64,000 nucleotides of DNA from Azohydromonas aeria (GTDB taxonomy: Bacteria > Pseudomonadota > Gammaproteobacteria > Burkholderiales > Burkholderiaceae_C): assembly GCF_009760915.1 (NCBI RefSeq), contig NZ_VIDQ01000002.1:232562-296561 (forward strand), written 5' to 3'. This document shows positions 8,741 to 16,894 of the stretch, piece after piece. How positions within the stretch are numbered: the first letter of the stretch is position 1; each line of letters opens with the position of its first letter. Below the pieces are notes generated by a model. The model had not been told where the DNA came from. It searched no databases and worked only from the letters and a program-made list of their open reading frames with translations. A program made the position numbers and the translations under genes.

Positions 8741-9277
8741 ATGCACACATCGACTCCTTCAACGCTCGGCCCGTGGCCGCTGGCGGCCTGGATGGCTGCC
8801 GGCCTTCTGTCTCTGGCGGCCGTATTGCCCGCCCGGGCCGGCGAGAAACAGCTCATGCCGGCCGGCGTTCCCAAGGCCTACACGCAGGAGTGCGGCGCCT
8901 GCCACACCGCCTACCCACCCGGCCTGCTGCCGTCCGCGTCGTGGCAGCGGCTCATGACCGGGCTGGAGAGGCATTTCGGCACCGACGCGGCGCTCGACGA
9001 GGCCACGGTCCGGCAACTCGCCGCTTGGCTGCAGGCCAATGCCGGTACCTACAAGCGCGTGAGCGAGGCGCCGCCGCAGGACCGCATCACCCAGGCGGCG
9101 TGGTTCAAGCGCGAGCACCGCAGCATCGATGCCGCCGTCTGGAGCCACGCCAGCGTCAAAAGTGCTGCCAACTGCGCCGCCTGCCACAGCGGCGCCGAGC
9201 GCGGCAGCTTCAGCGAGCGGAGCTTGCGTTTTCCGGCCGGGCTCGATGCGCGCTACCGCCGCGCCTGGGACGACTGA
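8741..9277 (+). CDS. Diheme cytochrome c (DHC type)
   Basis: The 178-residue periplasmic protein has an N-terminal signal peptide ending near ARA-GE and two heme-binding motifs, CGACH in the first third and CAACH in the last third. Between them lies the conserved region around SASWQRLMTGLERHFGTDA that marks DHC cytochromes. Known DHC passes electrons from a membrane cytochrome b to SHP. It lies 30 bases after the SHP gene and 19 bases before the cytochrome b gene, so the three are almost certainly co-transcribed. Confidence 0.85.
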   Translation: MHTSTPSTLGPWPLAAWMAAGLLSLAAVLPARAGEKQLMPAGVPKAYTQECGACHTAYPPGLLPSASWQRLMTGLERHFGTDAALDEATVRQLAAWLQANAGTYKRVSEAPPQDRITQAAWFKREHRSIDAAVWSHASVKSAANCAACHSGAERGSFSERSLRFPAGLDARYRRAWDD

Positions 9278-9296
9278 CCTTTCCATAGGAGCACTC

Positions 9297-10034
9297 ATGG
9301 CACACATCGATTCACTGGCCGCCCCGGGCGTGGCGGCGAGACCGGCAGCCCCTGGCCGGCGCGTCATGGACGCCCCGACGCGCATGTTCCACGCGCTCTT
9401 CGCCCTGAGCTTCGCACTGGGCTGGCTCACCGGAGACTCCGAGCACTGGCGCGCGCTGCACGTGACGCTGGGCTACACGATGGCCGGGCTGCTGGGCTTT
9501 CGCCTGGTGTACGGGGTGGTCGGCCCGCGCCACGCGCGGCTGTCGCTGCTGTGGCGCCGGGTCGCCGGCGCGCCGGCGTGGCTGCGCGGTACCCTGGGCA
9601 GTGGCTCCAGCACGCGCGTCAACTGGAGCCAGGGCCAGAACCTGCTCCTGGCCGGCGCGCTGGCCGCGATGCTGCTGCTGGTCATCCCGCTGTCCCTGAG
9701 CGGCTACGCGACCTACAGCGACTGGGGTGGCGAATGGCTGGAGGAGCTGCACGAGTTCTTCGCCAACGCGTTCCTGGCCCTGGTGCTGGGCCACCTGGCG
9801 CTGCTCGCCGTGCTGAGTCTGGTGCGACGCCGCAACCTGGCGCTGCCCATGCTCACCGGCCGTGTTGCCGGCGCGGGGCCCGACCTCGTGCGCAAGGACC
9901 GGCGCTGGCTGGCTGCCGTGCTGCTGCTGACGGTGCTGGCCTTCGGTGCGTGGCAATGGCAGCTCTCGCCCAACGGGCTGCTGCCGGCGGCCGGCTCGGC
10001 GTTCTCGGGACAGTCGCACGACGGCGACGGCTGA
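9297..10034 (+). CDS. Cytochrome b561-family membrane protein
   Basis: The 245-residue integral membrane protein has four main hydrophobic helices. Candidate heme-ligand histidines are in RMFHALF, ALHVTLGY, ELHEFF and LGHLAL. The start was chosen at the ATG after AGGAGCACTC, leaving a short cytoplasmic N-terminus; an earlier in-frame ATG overlaps the preceding cytochrome gene and looks spurious. It probably oxidises quinol and reduces the periplasmic diheme cytochrome encoded upstream. A fifth hydrophobic segment occurs close to the C-terminus. Confidence 0.85.
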   Translation: MAHIDSLAAPGVAARPAAPGRRVMDAPTRMFHALFALSFALGWLTGDSEHWRALHVTLGYTMAGLLGFRLVYGVVGPRHARLSLLWRRVAGAPAWLRGTLGSGSSTRVNWSQGQNLLLAGALAAMLLLVIPLSLSGYATYSDWGGEWLEELHEFFANAFLALVLGHLALLAVLSLVRRRNLALPMLTGRVAGAGPDLVRKDRRWLAAVLLLTVLAFGAWQWQLSPNGLLPAAGSAFSGQSHDGDG

Positions 10035-10075
10035 CCCCTCCCAACCCTGCAAGCCGTCACTGCCAAGGAGTCGAC

Positions 10076-10240
10076 ATGAAGGTCTACGTCTGTCCCGTGT
10101 GCGGGCTGGTTTACGACGAGGTAGCTGGTCTGCCGGAGCACGGCATTCCGGCCGGGACACCCTGGGCGCAAGTTCCTGAGAACTGGCGCTGTCTCCATTG
10201 CAACATTGGCAAGCAGGATTTCGTACCGATGGAGCACTGA
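10076..10240 (+). CDS. Rubredoxin
   Basis: This 54-residue protein has the canonical iron ligands CPVCG (Cys6, Cys9) and CLHC (Cys39, Cys42), and the conserved stretch GIPAGTPW between them. The ATG follows AAGGAG. Rubredoxins carry single electrons in the cytoplasm. It lies 41 bases after the cytochrome b gene in the same direction, so it may belong to the SHP operon, possibly supporting oxygen or NO detoxification. This link is inferred from position only. Confidence 0.93.
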   Translation: MKVYVCPVCGLVYDEVAGLPEHGIPAGTPWAQVPENWRCLHCNIGKQDFVPMEH

Positions 10241-10319
10241 CGCTGCGCAGCGGGCCCACGATGGGCGCTTGTGCTTATGCTGTGGCGTTGCACCGGCACA
10301 CGGCCTGGCCCAAGCACAC

Positions 10320-12846
10320 ATGCCCAACGACACCTCCACCGGCCTGACGCCCGGCGAAGCCGCCGAGCGGCTGCGCCGGGACGGCGCCAACGAGCTGGGC
10401 ACCAGCCAGCGCCGTGGGCTGGCAGGCATCGTGGGCGAGGTCGTGCGCGAGCCGATGTTCTTGTTGCTCCTGGGAGCCGGCGGCATCTACGCCGTCATGG
10501 GCGACGTGCGCGAGGCGCTGGTGCTGCTGGGCTTCGTGGTCGTCATCATGGCCGTGACGGTGCTGCAGGAGCGCCGCACCGACCGTGCGCTGGATGCGCT
10601 GCGCGACCTCTCCAGCCCGCGGGCGCTGGCCCTGCGCGGCGGTGAGGCGCTGCGCATCCCCGGGCGCGAGGTGGTGCGTGGCGACCTGCTGCTGCTGGCC
10701 GAGGGCGACCGCATCCCGGCCGACGGCGTGCTGCTGCAGGTGCACGAGTTGGCCGCCGACGAGTCACTGCTCACCGGCGAGTCTGAGCCGGTGCCCAAGC
10801 CGGCCGCGGGCGAACGGGTGTTTGCCGGCACGCTGGTGGTCAGCGGCCAGGGCGCGATGCGCGTCGAGGCCACCGGAAGGCACACCGAGCTGGGCCGCAT
10901 CGGCGCCTCGCTGCAGGACATCGGGCTGCAAGCCTCGCCGCTGCGCGACGATGTGGCGCGGTTGACGCGGCGGCTGCTGGCCGTGGGCTTGGCACTGTGC
11001 GCGCTACAGGTGGCGCTGTTCTGGCTGCTGCGCGGTGGCGCCCTGCAGGCGCTGCTGGCCGGCATCACGCTGGCGATGGGCGTGCTGCCGCAGGAGTTCC
11101 CGGTCATCATGATCGTGTTCCTGGCGCTGGCCGCGCGGCGCCTGGCCGCGCAGCAGGTGCTCACGCGGCGGCTCAATGCCATCGAGACGCTGGGCCAGAC
11201 CACCGTGCTGGCCGTGGACAAGACCGGCACCCTTACGCTCAACCGCATGGCCGTGGCCGCGGTGTCGGCGAACGGGAAGACGCTCGACGTGCGTGGCATG
11301 CGCGACGCCGCGTTGCCCGAGGCCTTCCACGAGCTGCTGGAGTTCGCGGTGCTGGCCAGCGAGATCGAGCCGCACGACCCGATGGAGCAGGCCTTTCACC
11401 GCCTGGCCGCGGCGCAGCTCGCGGGCACCGAGCACCTGCATCCGTCCTGGGCGCTGGCGCGCGAGTACGAGCTGGCGCCGGACCTGCTGGCCATGAGCCA
11501 CCTGTGGCGCGAGCACGGCCGTGGCGACGACACGGTCGCGGCCAAGGGCGCGCCGGAGGCCATCGCGGAGCTGTGCCACCTGGACACGCCCGCACTGGAG
11601 AAGGTCCGGACCGAGGCGGCCGCGCTGGCCGACCAGGGCCTGCGCGTGCTGGCCGTGGCCAGGGCGCGCCACCCGGCGCAGCGTGACTGGCCGGCGGCAC
11701 AGCACGACTTCGACTTCGAATGGCTGGGACTGCTGGCCCTGGCCGATCCGCTGCGCTCCGAAGTGCCGCAGGCCGTGGCGACCTGCCGCCGCGCCGGCAT
11801 CCGGGTGCTGATGATCACGGGCGACCATCCCCGCACCGCCCAGGCCATCGCCCGCCAAGCCGGGCTGGACGCTGGCCGGGTCATCACCGGCGAGGATCTG
11901 GAGGCGCTCGATGCCGAGGCGCTGGCGCGCGTGGCGGGTGAGGCCAGCGTGTTCGCGCGCATGCGTCCGCGGCAGAAGCTGGCGCTGGTCGAGGCGCTCA
12001 AGGCGCGTGGCGAGGTGGTGGCAATGACGGGCGACGGCGTCAACGATGCTCCGGCGCTCAAGGCCGCGCACATCGGCATCGCCATGGGCCAGCGTGGCAC
12101 CGACGTGGCGCGCGAGGCGGCGTCGCTGGTGCTGCTGCAGGACGACTTCGCCTCCATCGTCACGGCCATCCAGCGCGGGCGGCGCACCTACGTCAACCTG
12201 CGCCGGGCGCTGACCTACACGGTGGCCGTGCACGTGCCCATCGTTGGCCTGGCGCTGCTGCCGGTGATGCTCGGCCTGCCCGTGGTGCTGGCGCCCATGC
12301 ACAATCGCCTTCCTGGAACTGGTGATCGACCCGGCGTGCTCGCTGGTGTTCGAGGCGGAGGAGGGGGGCGACGATCTGATGGGCCAGCCACCGCGCCAGC
12401 GTGCCGAGTCGCTGCTGCCCTTGGCCTCGGTGCTGCAGTCACTGCTGCAGGGAGCGCTTGCCACGGCGCTGGTCATGGGACTGTACGCGTGGATGCACGC
12501 CAGCGCCACGCTGGCACCGCTGGCACCCGCGGCGACTTTCACGGCGCTGGTGGCGGCCAATGCCGCGCTGATCTTGCCCAGCCGCACCGGCAGCCGCCGC
12601 TGGTCGCAGCTATTCACGGGCCTGGCGCCCGTGAGCCGCCTCGTCATCGCCGCCACGATCACGGCACTGTTCGTTGCCACCGGCGTGCCTGCCATAGCGT
12701 CACTGTTCGGCTTTGCGGCTTTGCCGCTACACACTTGGCTGTGCTGCGTGGTGGCAGGACTGACGATGGCCGTGCCGTTCGAGCTGGCTCGGCGCTGGCT
12801 GGGGCCGGACCACCATGGCGGCTTCGCCCAAGCCCAGCGCGGATGA
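10320..12846 (+). pseudogene. P-type cation ATPase with one-base frameshift
   Basis: The first 660 residues are a standard P-type ATPase: actuator loop DESLLTGES, M4 motif PQEFP, phosphorylation site DKTGTLT, and hinge MTGDGVNDAPALKAAHIG. At about 12303 an extra A in CACAATCGCC breaks the frame. Restoring CACATCGCC gives APMHIAFLELVIDPACS, the normal M5-M6 region, and the frame then runs through the final helices to the stop at 12846. The PQEFP type and the region PACSLVFEAEE suggest a Ca2+-type (COG0474-like) cation pump. Without correction the product would lack M6-M10 and be non-functional. It may be a true inactivating mutation or a sequencing error. Confidence 0.85.
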
Positions 12847-12875
12847 GTAGGGTTGCAATCGTCCGCGAGCGGGAG

Positions 12876-13040
12876 TCAGCTGACGTGTCCATCGGCGGGT
12901 ACGCGCGCAACCGCTGGGTCGGCTAAAACATGCCCAAGCGCCATGGGAATGGAGATGAAAGCGGTGGTCGCCACGGCAAGGGCAACGGGCAGCAGTACGT
13001 GCGCGAGCGAGCTGACAAAGTTCTTGAGATCCGGGTTCAT
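12876..13040 (-). CDS. Small 54-residue membrane protein
   Basis: This is a short gene with a perfect Shine-Dalgarno AGGAGG eight bases before the ATG. The product is MNPDLKNF followed by one hydrophobic helix of about 25 residues and a short polar tail. It is transcribed divergently from the universal stress protein and convergently with the P-type ATPase. I do not recognise a named family. The strong translation signal and the clean single-helix layout argue that it is real; function is unknown. Confidence 0.65.
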   Translation of the reverse strand: MNPDLKNFVSSLAHVLLPVALAVATTAFISIPMALGHVLADPAVARVPADGHVS

Positions 13041-13214
13041 GTGACAAGCCTCCTGCCGGCATGTCGGCAACAGTGCCTCGATGCAGCGGCAATTGCATGG
13101 TGCGCCGCGTGACCTGAACCGGCGATGAACGCTCATCCGGTGAGCGGTGTCGGCGGCGGTGCCGCAGTCATGCGCCGCGGGGACCTGATGGGTCATGAAC
13201 GAGGAGACTTCGAC

Positions 13215-13637
13215 GTGAGGATGCTGATTGCCGTGGACGACAGCGACTGCAGCAAGCGCATGCTGGCTTACCTGGTGTCGCACGAGCGCTGGTGTGGCCA
13301 GGGGCAGGCATGGACGATCTTTCACGCCGTGCCGCCCGTACCGCACCGCGCGGCGGCCCTGGCGGATGCGGACCGCGTCGAGGATTACTACGCCAGCGAT
13401 GCCGAGCGCGTGCTGCGCCCGGTGCGCACCTTCCTCAAGCGGCACGGCATCGAGCCCACTTTCGTGCACAAGGTCTGCCCGCCGGCGCGGGAAATTGCCC
13501 GTCTGGCCAGCTCGGACAAGTTCGACCTGGTGGTCATGGGCAGCCACGGGCGTGGCGCCGCGGGTGAGGCTGTGCTGGGCTCAGTGGTACAGAAGGTGCT
13601 GGCTTCGACAAAGACACCGGTGCTGGTTGTCCGCTGA
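13215..13637 (+). CDS. Universal stress protein, UspA family
   Basis: The product has about 140 residues and a Rossmann-like USP fold: MLIAVDDSDCS at the start, then the ATP-binding signature GSHGRGAAGEAVLGSV followed by STKTPVLVV at the end. GAGGAG lies seven to eight bases before a GTG at 13215, which gives the best spacing; an ATG at 13221 is the alternative. Upstream in-frame ATGs lack such a site. Such proteins help survival under starvation or metal stress. The gene sits among metal- and redox-related genes. Confidence 0.88.
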   Translation: MRMLIAVDDSDCSKRMLAYLVSHERWCGQGQAWTIFHAVPPVPHRAAALADADRVEDYYASDAERVLRPVRTFLKRHGIEPTFVHKVCPPAREIARLASSDKFDLVVMGSHGRGAAGEAVLGSVVQKVLASTKTPVLVVR

Positions 13638-13735
13638 AGCGCTGAGGGAGGCGATCGGTTGCTTGACGCAACGCAAATTCGGCAAGCGCACTTGCACCAC
13701 CATGCATCGCGTGGAGTGACCTTGGAGAGAGCGTC

Positions 13736-14089
13736 ATGCGCAACCTGTACGCAGCCCTCATCGCAACCATGCTCGCCAGTGCCGGCCTTCCTTCCTGGAG
13801 CCAGCCCGGCCCGCCTGCCAGTGCGGCCAGCATGCCCAGGCAGGGCAGCGGGCCGACGCACGGTGGTCCCCAGGGCCACTGGGGCCGCGACTACACACCC
13901 GGCTGGTCCATGATGAGCGAGGCTGAGCGCAAGGATCACCGCGAGCGCATGCAAGGCTTCAAGAGCTACGAGGAATGCAAGGCCTACATGGACAAGCACC
14001 ACGAGGAGATGGCTGCACGCGCCAAGGAGCGCGGCGCCAGGCCGCTGCCGAAACCGCGCCGTGATGCCTGCGCAGGCTTCAAGAAGTAG
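13736..14089 (+). CDS. Small secreted protein of metal-stress type
   Basis: The 117-residue product has a signal peptide cleaved near SWS-QP, a flexible Pro/Gly/Ser segment, and a C-terminal charged helical region containing MMSEAERKDHRERMQGFKSYEECKAYMDKHHEEM. Similar small His/Glu/Lys-rich periplasmic proteins occur beside copper and other metal-resistance genes in Burkholderiales. It follows the stress protein by about 100 bases and has GGAGAG before its ATG. Metal binding is inferred from the HHEEM and related residues. Confidence 0.68.
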   Translation: MRNLYAALIATMLASAGLPSWSQPGPPASAASMPRQGSGPTHGGPQGHWGRDYTPGWSMMSEAERKDHRERMQGFKSYEECKAYMDKHHEEMAARAKERGARPLPKPRRDACAGFKK

Positions 14090-14205
14090 GGCCAACTCCC
14101 TCTGGTGTGGACCCTGCGAGGCACGGCTACAACCTTTGAACAGCGTGCAGTTGCTTGTTGTGGCTCCTGTTTTTCGTAGCCACATGGTAGAGTCCGCAAC
14201 TTTTT

Positions 14206-14913
14206 ATGTTTGCTAACGGTGGTCCCGTTATCGCGGCAGCCATGACAGCCATGTTCACCAAGTTCTGCCGTACCGTAGGCTGGCGCCAGCGCGGTGTCGT
14301 CACTGGTGCATGGCTAGACCAGCAACCTCATCCCTTTCTGCTCAAGCTGGCCATCCTTGTCGCTTCGCTGCTGCTCAGCGGGCCGGTCCGAGCAGCTCCA
14401 AACGACAGAGACCTGCACCTTTACTGGGAACAGCGCTGCCAGGACTGCCATGGGCACTCGGGCGCTTTTTCACGTCGCTTCCTGCAACTGCGCGACGGGC
14501 GCCTGGCAGACCTGCACCATGGCACCGACCTGGAGCGATTCCTGCACCAGCATTACCTAGCTGACGAACTGGTGGCTCCTGTGATGGCGATGCTCACGGA
14601 GCAAGTCACCACACCGGCGCTGTTCGCGCAGCGGTGCGCCGCATGCCATGGAACGGCCGCTGACTTCGTTCGCAAGTCCCTGACCTTGCGGCAAGGGGAG
14701 CTGGTTGGCAAGGACAGCGGCCGACCTGTGGCGCAAACACTCTTGACGCACGGCAAGCTCACAGAGAAGGAAGCGTCGCTGGTGGTTGAGAGTCTGCGCC
14801 GGGTGCACTTGGAAGTGGCCGGAGCAAACTGGGCTTCCCCCGGTTCTCCGGACGCTTTTGTTAGCCCCGACGGATTCCTTGCCGACGGTGGCAGTTGGGC
14901 CGGCTCGGGTTGA
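14206..14913 (+). CDS. Diheme cytochrome c-like protein
   Basis: The 235-residue product has a hydrophobic export signal at residues 44-63 and two c-type heme motifs, CQDCH near residue 78 and CAACH near 145, each followed by similar sequence (RRFLQLRDG and KSLTLRQGEL), so the protein looks like two duplicated cytochrome modules. The unusually long N-terminus before the signal suggests that the true start is internal (ATG at 14242 or later). It stands alone, convergent with the outer-membrane gene, and could feed electrons to a terminal oxidase or metal reductase. An AT-rich promoter-like zone with a hairpin (14159-14184) precedes it. Confidence 0.72.
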   Translation: MFANGGPVIAAAMTAMFTKFCRTVGWRQRGVVTGAWLDQQPHPFLLKLAILVASLLLSGPVRAAPNDRDLHLYWEQRCQDCHGHSGAFSRRFLQLRDGRLADLHHGTDLERFLHQHYLADELVAPVMAMLTEQVTTPALFAQRCAACHGTAADFVRKSLTLRQGELVGKDSGRPVAQTLLTHGKLTEKEASLVVESLRRVHLEVAGANWASPGSPDAFVSPDGFLADGGSWAGSG

Positions 14914-14924
14914 TGGCGCTTCAC

Positions 14925-16106
14925 TCAATACTGCCAGCGCATGGATGCTGCGATGCGGCTTCTGCCGCTGAAAGCTCCAAAGGTTGCCCCGGACGGCCCT
15001 TGGAACCAGTCGCCTTGCAGGAGCAGGATCTGATGGGGTGACAGCTCGTACGAGAGCTGCAGCGATGACCATGATGAGCCATGAGCCGTTTCGCGAATGT
15101 GCAAGGCGCGCCCAGAGAGCCGATCCTGCAGCCACTTGCGCTGCACGATAAGGCTGGCGAACAGCTGGTCTCGCTCATCATCGCCGCCGCTGGCGCCGTC
15201 CACCACGCGGGCGCCGATAAGCTGTCCGGCCACGAACCACGGGCCGCTGCGCACGTCCAACCCGGCGCCCAGTGAGAGGGTGCGTCGGTGAGCATCGTTG
15301 GACAACAGCTCGCCCGCGTTGCTGGTACGCGCGTACAAGCCTTCCAGGCGCAGCACCGTCGTGCCCAGCGGTTTGTCCGCGGAGAACCCGACGCTGTCCT
15401 GTCTGGTCGGCACGCCTTGCAAGGCCACGCCCTGCGGGCCCAGGACAGGATGCAGCGACGGCAGCGATTGCCAGCCCCGGATGGCCAGTACATCGGCGTT
15501 CCAGCCTGCGGCCTCGAAGCCGTAGCGCACGGCATAGGTCGCGTTGCGCGGCGAGTCGGCAGGTTCGCGCACCCGCACTGGGAAGCCTTCGAAGCGTCGG
15601 GGAAGGCGATCTACAGGCACATGCGGGGCCAGCACCAGTTGCAAGGAGCCCGATCCCAGCTGCCACTCGGCGTTGGCCATCCACAGCGCCAGCTTGGCTT
15701 CTGGCATTTCCTCGTAGAACAGGTCGTGCTGGTCCACCGGGTTGACGATGTCCGTTACTCTAAGGATGTCCATCCTGCCCCAGTTGAGCTGCTGGGCACC
15801 CAGTGTCAGGGTGGCGTCTCCGCTGCGCCAAGCCACGGTCAGCTCGCGCATCTCCGCGTCGTTGCGCCGCTCGTGCTGCTGCAGCAACGCACGCAGTCGC
15901 ACTTCCGCCTTGAGTGAGAGCGCGTTGGAGAGCTGCCACTTCAGCCCGGGCTGCAACGTCATTCTGAAGGAGTTGCCATCGCCGTCGGCAACCGGCACGC
16001 CGCCCAGCGCAGTGGCCTTGCCTTGCCACTGCACGTCAGCGGCGTTCGCCGCCAGACATGCTGCCCACAGCAGCCAGCTGCCGACAAACCCTGCCATGCA
16101 GTTCAT
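14925..16106 (-). CDS. Outer-membrane beta-barrel protein, DUF1302-like
   Basis: The 393-residue product has a signal peptide ending near ANA-AD and then an alternating hydrophobic pattern of many amphipathic strands, including VTDIVNPVDQHDLFY, a hallmark of DUF1302/alginate-type or MMPL-partner outer-membrane proteins. It ends with aromatic WQY as a BAM sorting signal. Its ATG overlaps the stop of the LolA-like gene (ATGA), so translation is coupled. As the last gene of the long operon it probably provides the outer-membrane step of the FtsX/LolA-like export route. Confidence 0.72.
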   Translation of the reverse strand: MNCMAGFVGSWLLWAACLAANAADVQWQGKATALGGVPVADGDGNSFRMTLQPGLKWQLSNALSLKAEVRLRALLQQHERRNDAEMRELTVAWRSGDATLTLGAQQLNWGRMDILRVTDIVNPVDQHDLFYEEMPEAKLALWMANAEWQLGSGSLQLVLAPHVPVDRLPRRFEGFPVRVREPADSPRNATYAVRYGFEAAGWNADVLAIRGWQSLPSLHPVLGPQGVALQGVPTRQDSVGFSADKPLGTTVLRLEGLYARTSNAGELLSNDAHRRTLSLGAGLDVRSGPWFVAGQLIGARVVDGASGGDDERDQLFASLIVQRKWLQDRLSGRALHIRETAHGSSWSSLQLSYELSPHQILLLQGDWFQGPSGATFGAFSGRSRIAASMRWQY

Positions 16107-16894
16107 TCGGCGCGCAGGTACCGCTGGGACACGAAATGATCGTCGAGCGAGGAATCGACCTCCCGCGACAGCGCCGTCAGGCGCGTCATGCGCCCGTTGG
16201 CCAGGTTGCGCATCTCGTACACCTGCGGCCGCCAGTAGTTGCCCACCTTGACCAGCTTGCGCACGTCCAGCCGCTTGGCTTGCGCACCCGCCTTGTCGTA
16301 GTAGTCGATGCGCACCGGGTACATCGTCTCCCTCTCGATCCAGTACACCTTGCGCGAATAGCCCGAGGCATCCTTCTCGGCAGCGGCGCTGGCCGTGGCT
16401 GTGATGACGAAGCACTGCTGCTCGGCGCCGCAGGCTTCGCCCTCCTTGTCGAGCTGGAAACTATAGGCGTTGCTCTTGTAGTCCTCGAAGTCCTCGTGGG
16501 TGAACTCCGTGCCCATGAACCAGTTTGACTTCTCCGCCCCGGCGATGCGGCGGATGCGGCGGGTAGCGGGCAGGTACATCCAGATGTCGTTGACGGGTTT
16601 GGCCTCGTCCACGATGAGCAGCCCGGTGCCCTGAACGACCGGCGGGGCCGTGAACTTGAACAGCGTCGACTCGACCCCGCCTTGCTTCTTGTAGTAGAGC
16701 TCGATGTCGCGCGATTGCGTCGTCTTCCCCTCGGCGTCGATCAGGTCCATCTTGTAGACGGTCTTCTCGGTGCTGCTCTTGATACGGTGCTCGGATTCCT
16801 TGATGACACTTGTTCCGTCAGCCCCGAAAGACACGGTCGTCATGGTTGCCGATGCAAGGGTCAACGCAGCCGCGATCCAGTGTCGGTACTTCAT
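16103..16894 (-). CDS. LolA-like outer-membrane lipoprotein-sorting protein
   Basis: This 263-residue periplasmic protein has a signal peptide (cleavage near SFG-AD) and the LolA-like hydrophobic-cargo fold recognised by LYYKKQGGVESTLFKFTAPPVVQGTGLLIV and IWMYLPATRRIRRIAG, typical of the 'outer membrane lipoprotein-sorting' family found beside MMPL or FtsX exporters. It likely shuttles a lipid-like molecule from the inner-membrane ABC transporter to the outer membrane. Its start overlaps the end of the FtsX gene by four bases and its end overlaps the outer-membrane gene, marking a translationally coupled trio. Confidence 0.82.
   Translation of the reverse strand: MKYRHWIAAALTLASATMTTVSFGADGTSVIKESEHRIKSSTEKTVYKMDLIDAEGKTTQSRDIELYYKKQGGVESTLFKFTAPPVVQGTGLLIVDEAKPVNDIWMYLPATRRIRRIAGAEKSNWFMGTEFTHEDFEDYKSNAYSFQLDKEGEACGAEQQCFVITATASAAAEKDASGYSRKVYWIERETMYPVRIDYYDKAGAQAKRLDVRKLVKVGNYWRPQVYEMRNLANGRMTRLTALSREVDSSLDDHFVSQRYLRAE

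Noticed and set aside
11004..12734. 576-residue minus-strand frame opposite the P-type ATPase
   Set aside because: Low-complexity His/Arg/Gln-rich antisense of a gene with perfect P-type motifs.
14159..14184. Hairpin upstream of the diheme cytochrome as a terminator
   Set aside because: The stem has just seven pairs, its T-run is in the loop and no T-tract follows.
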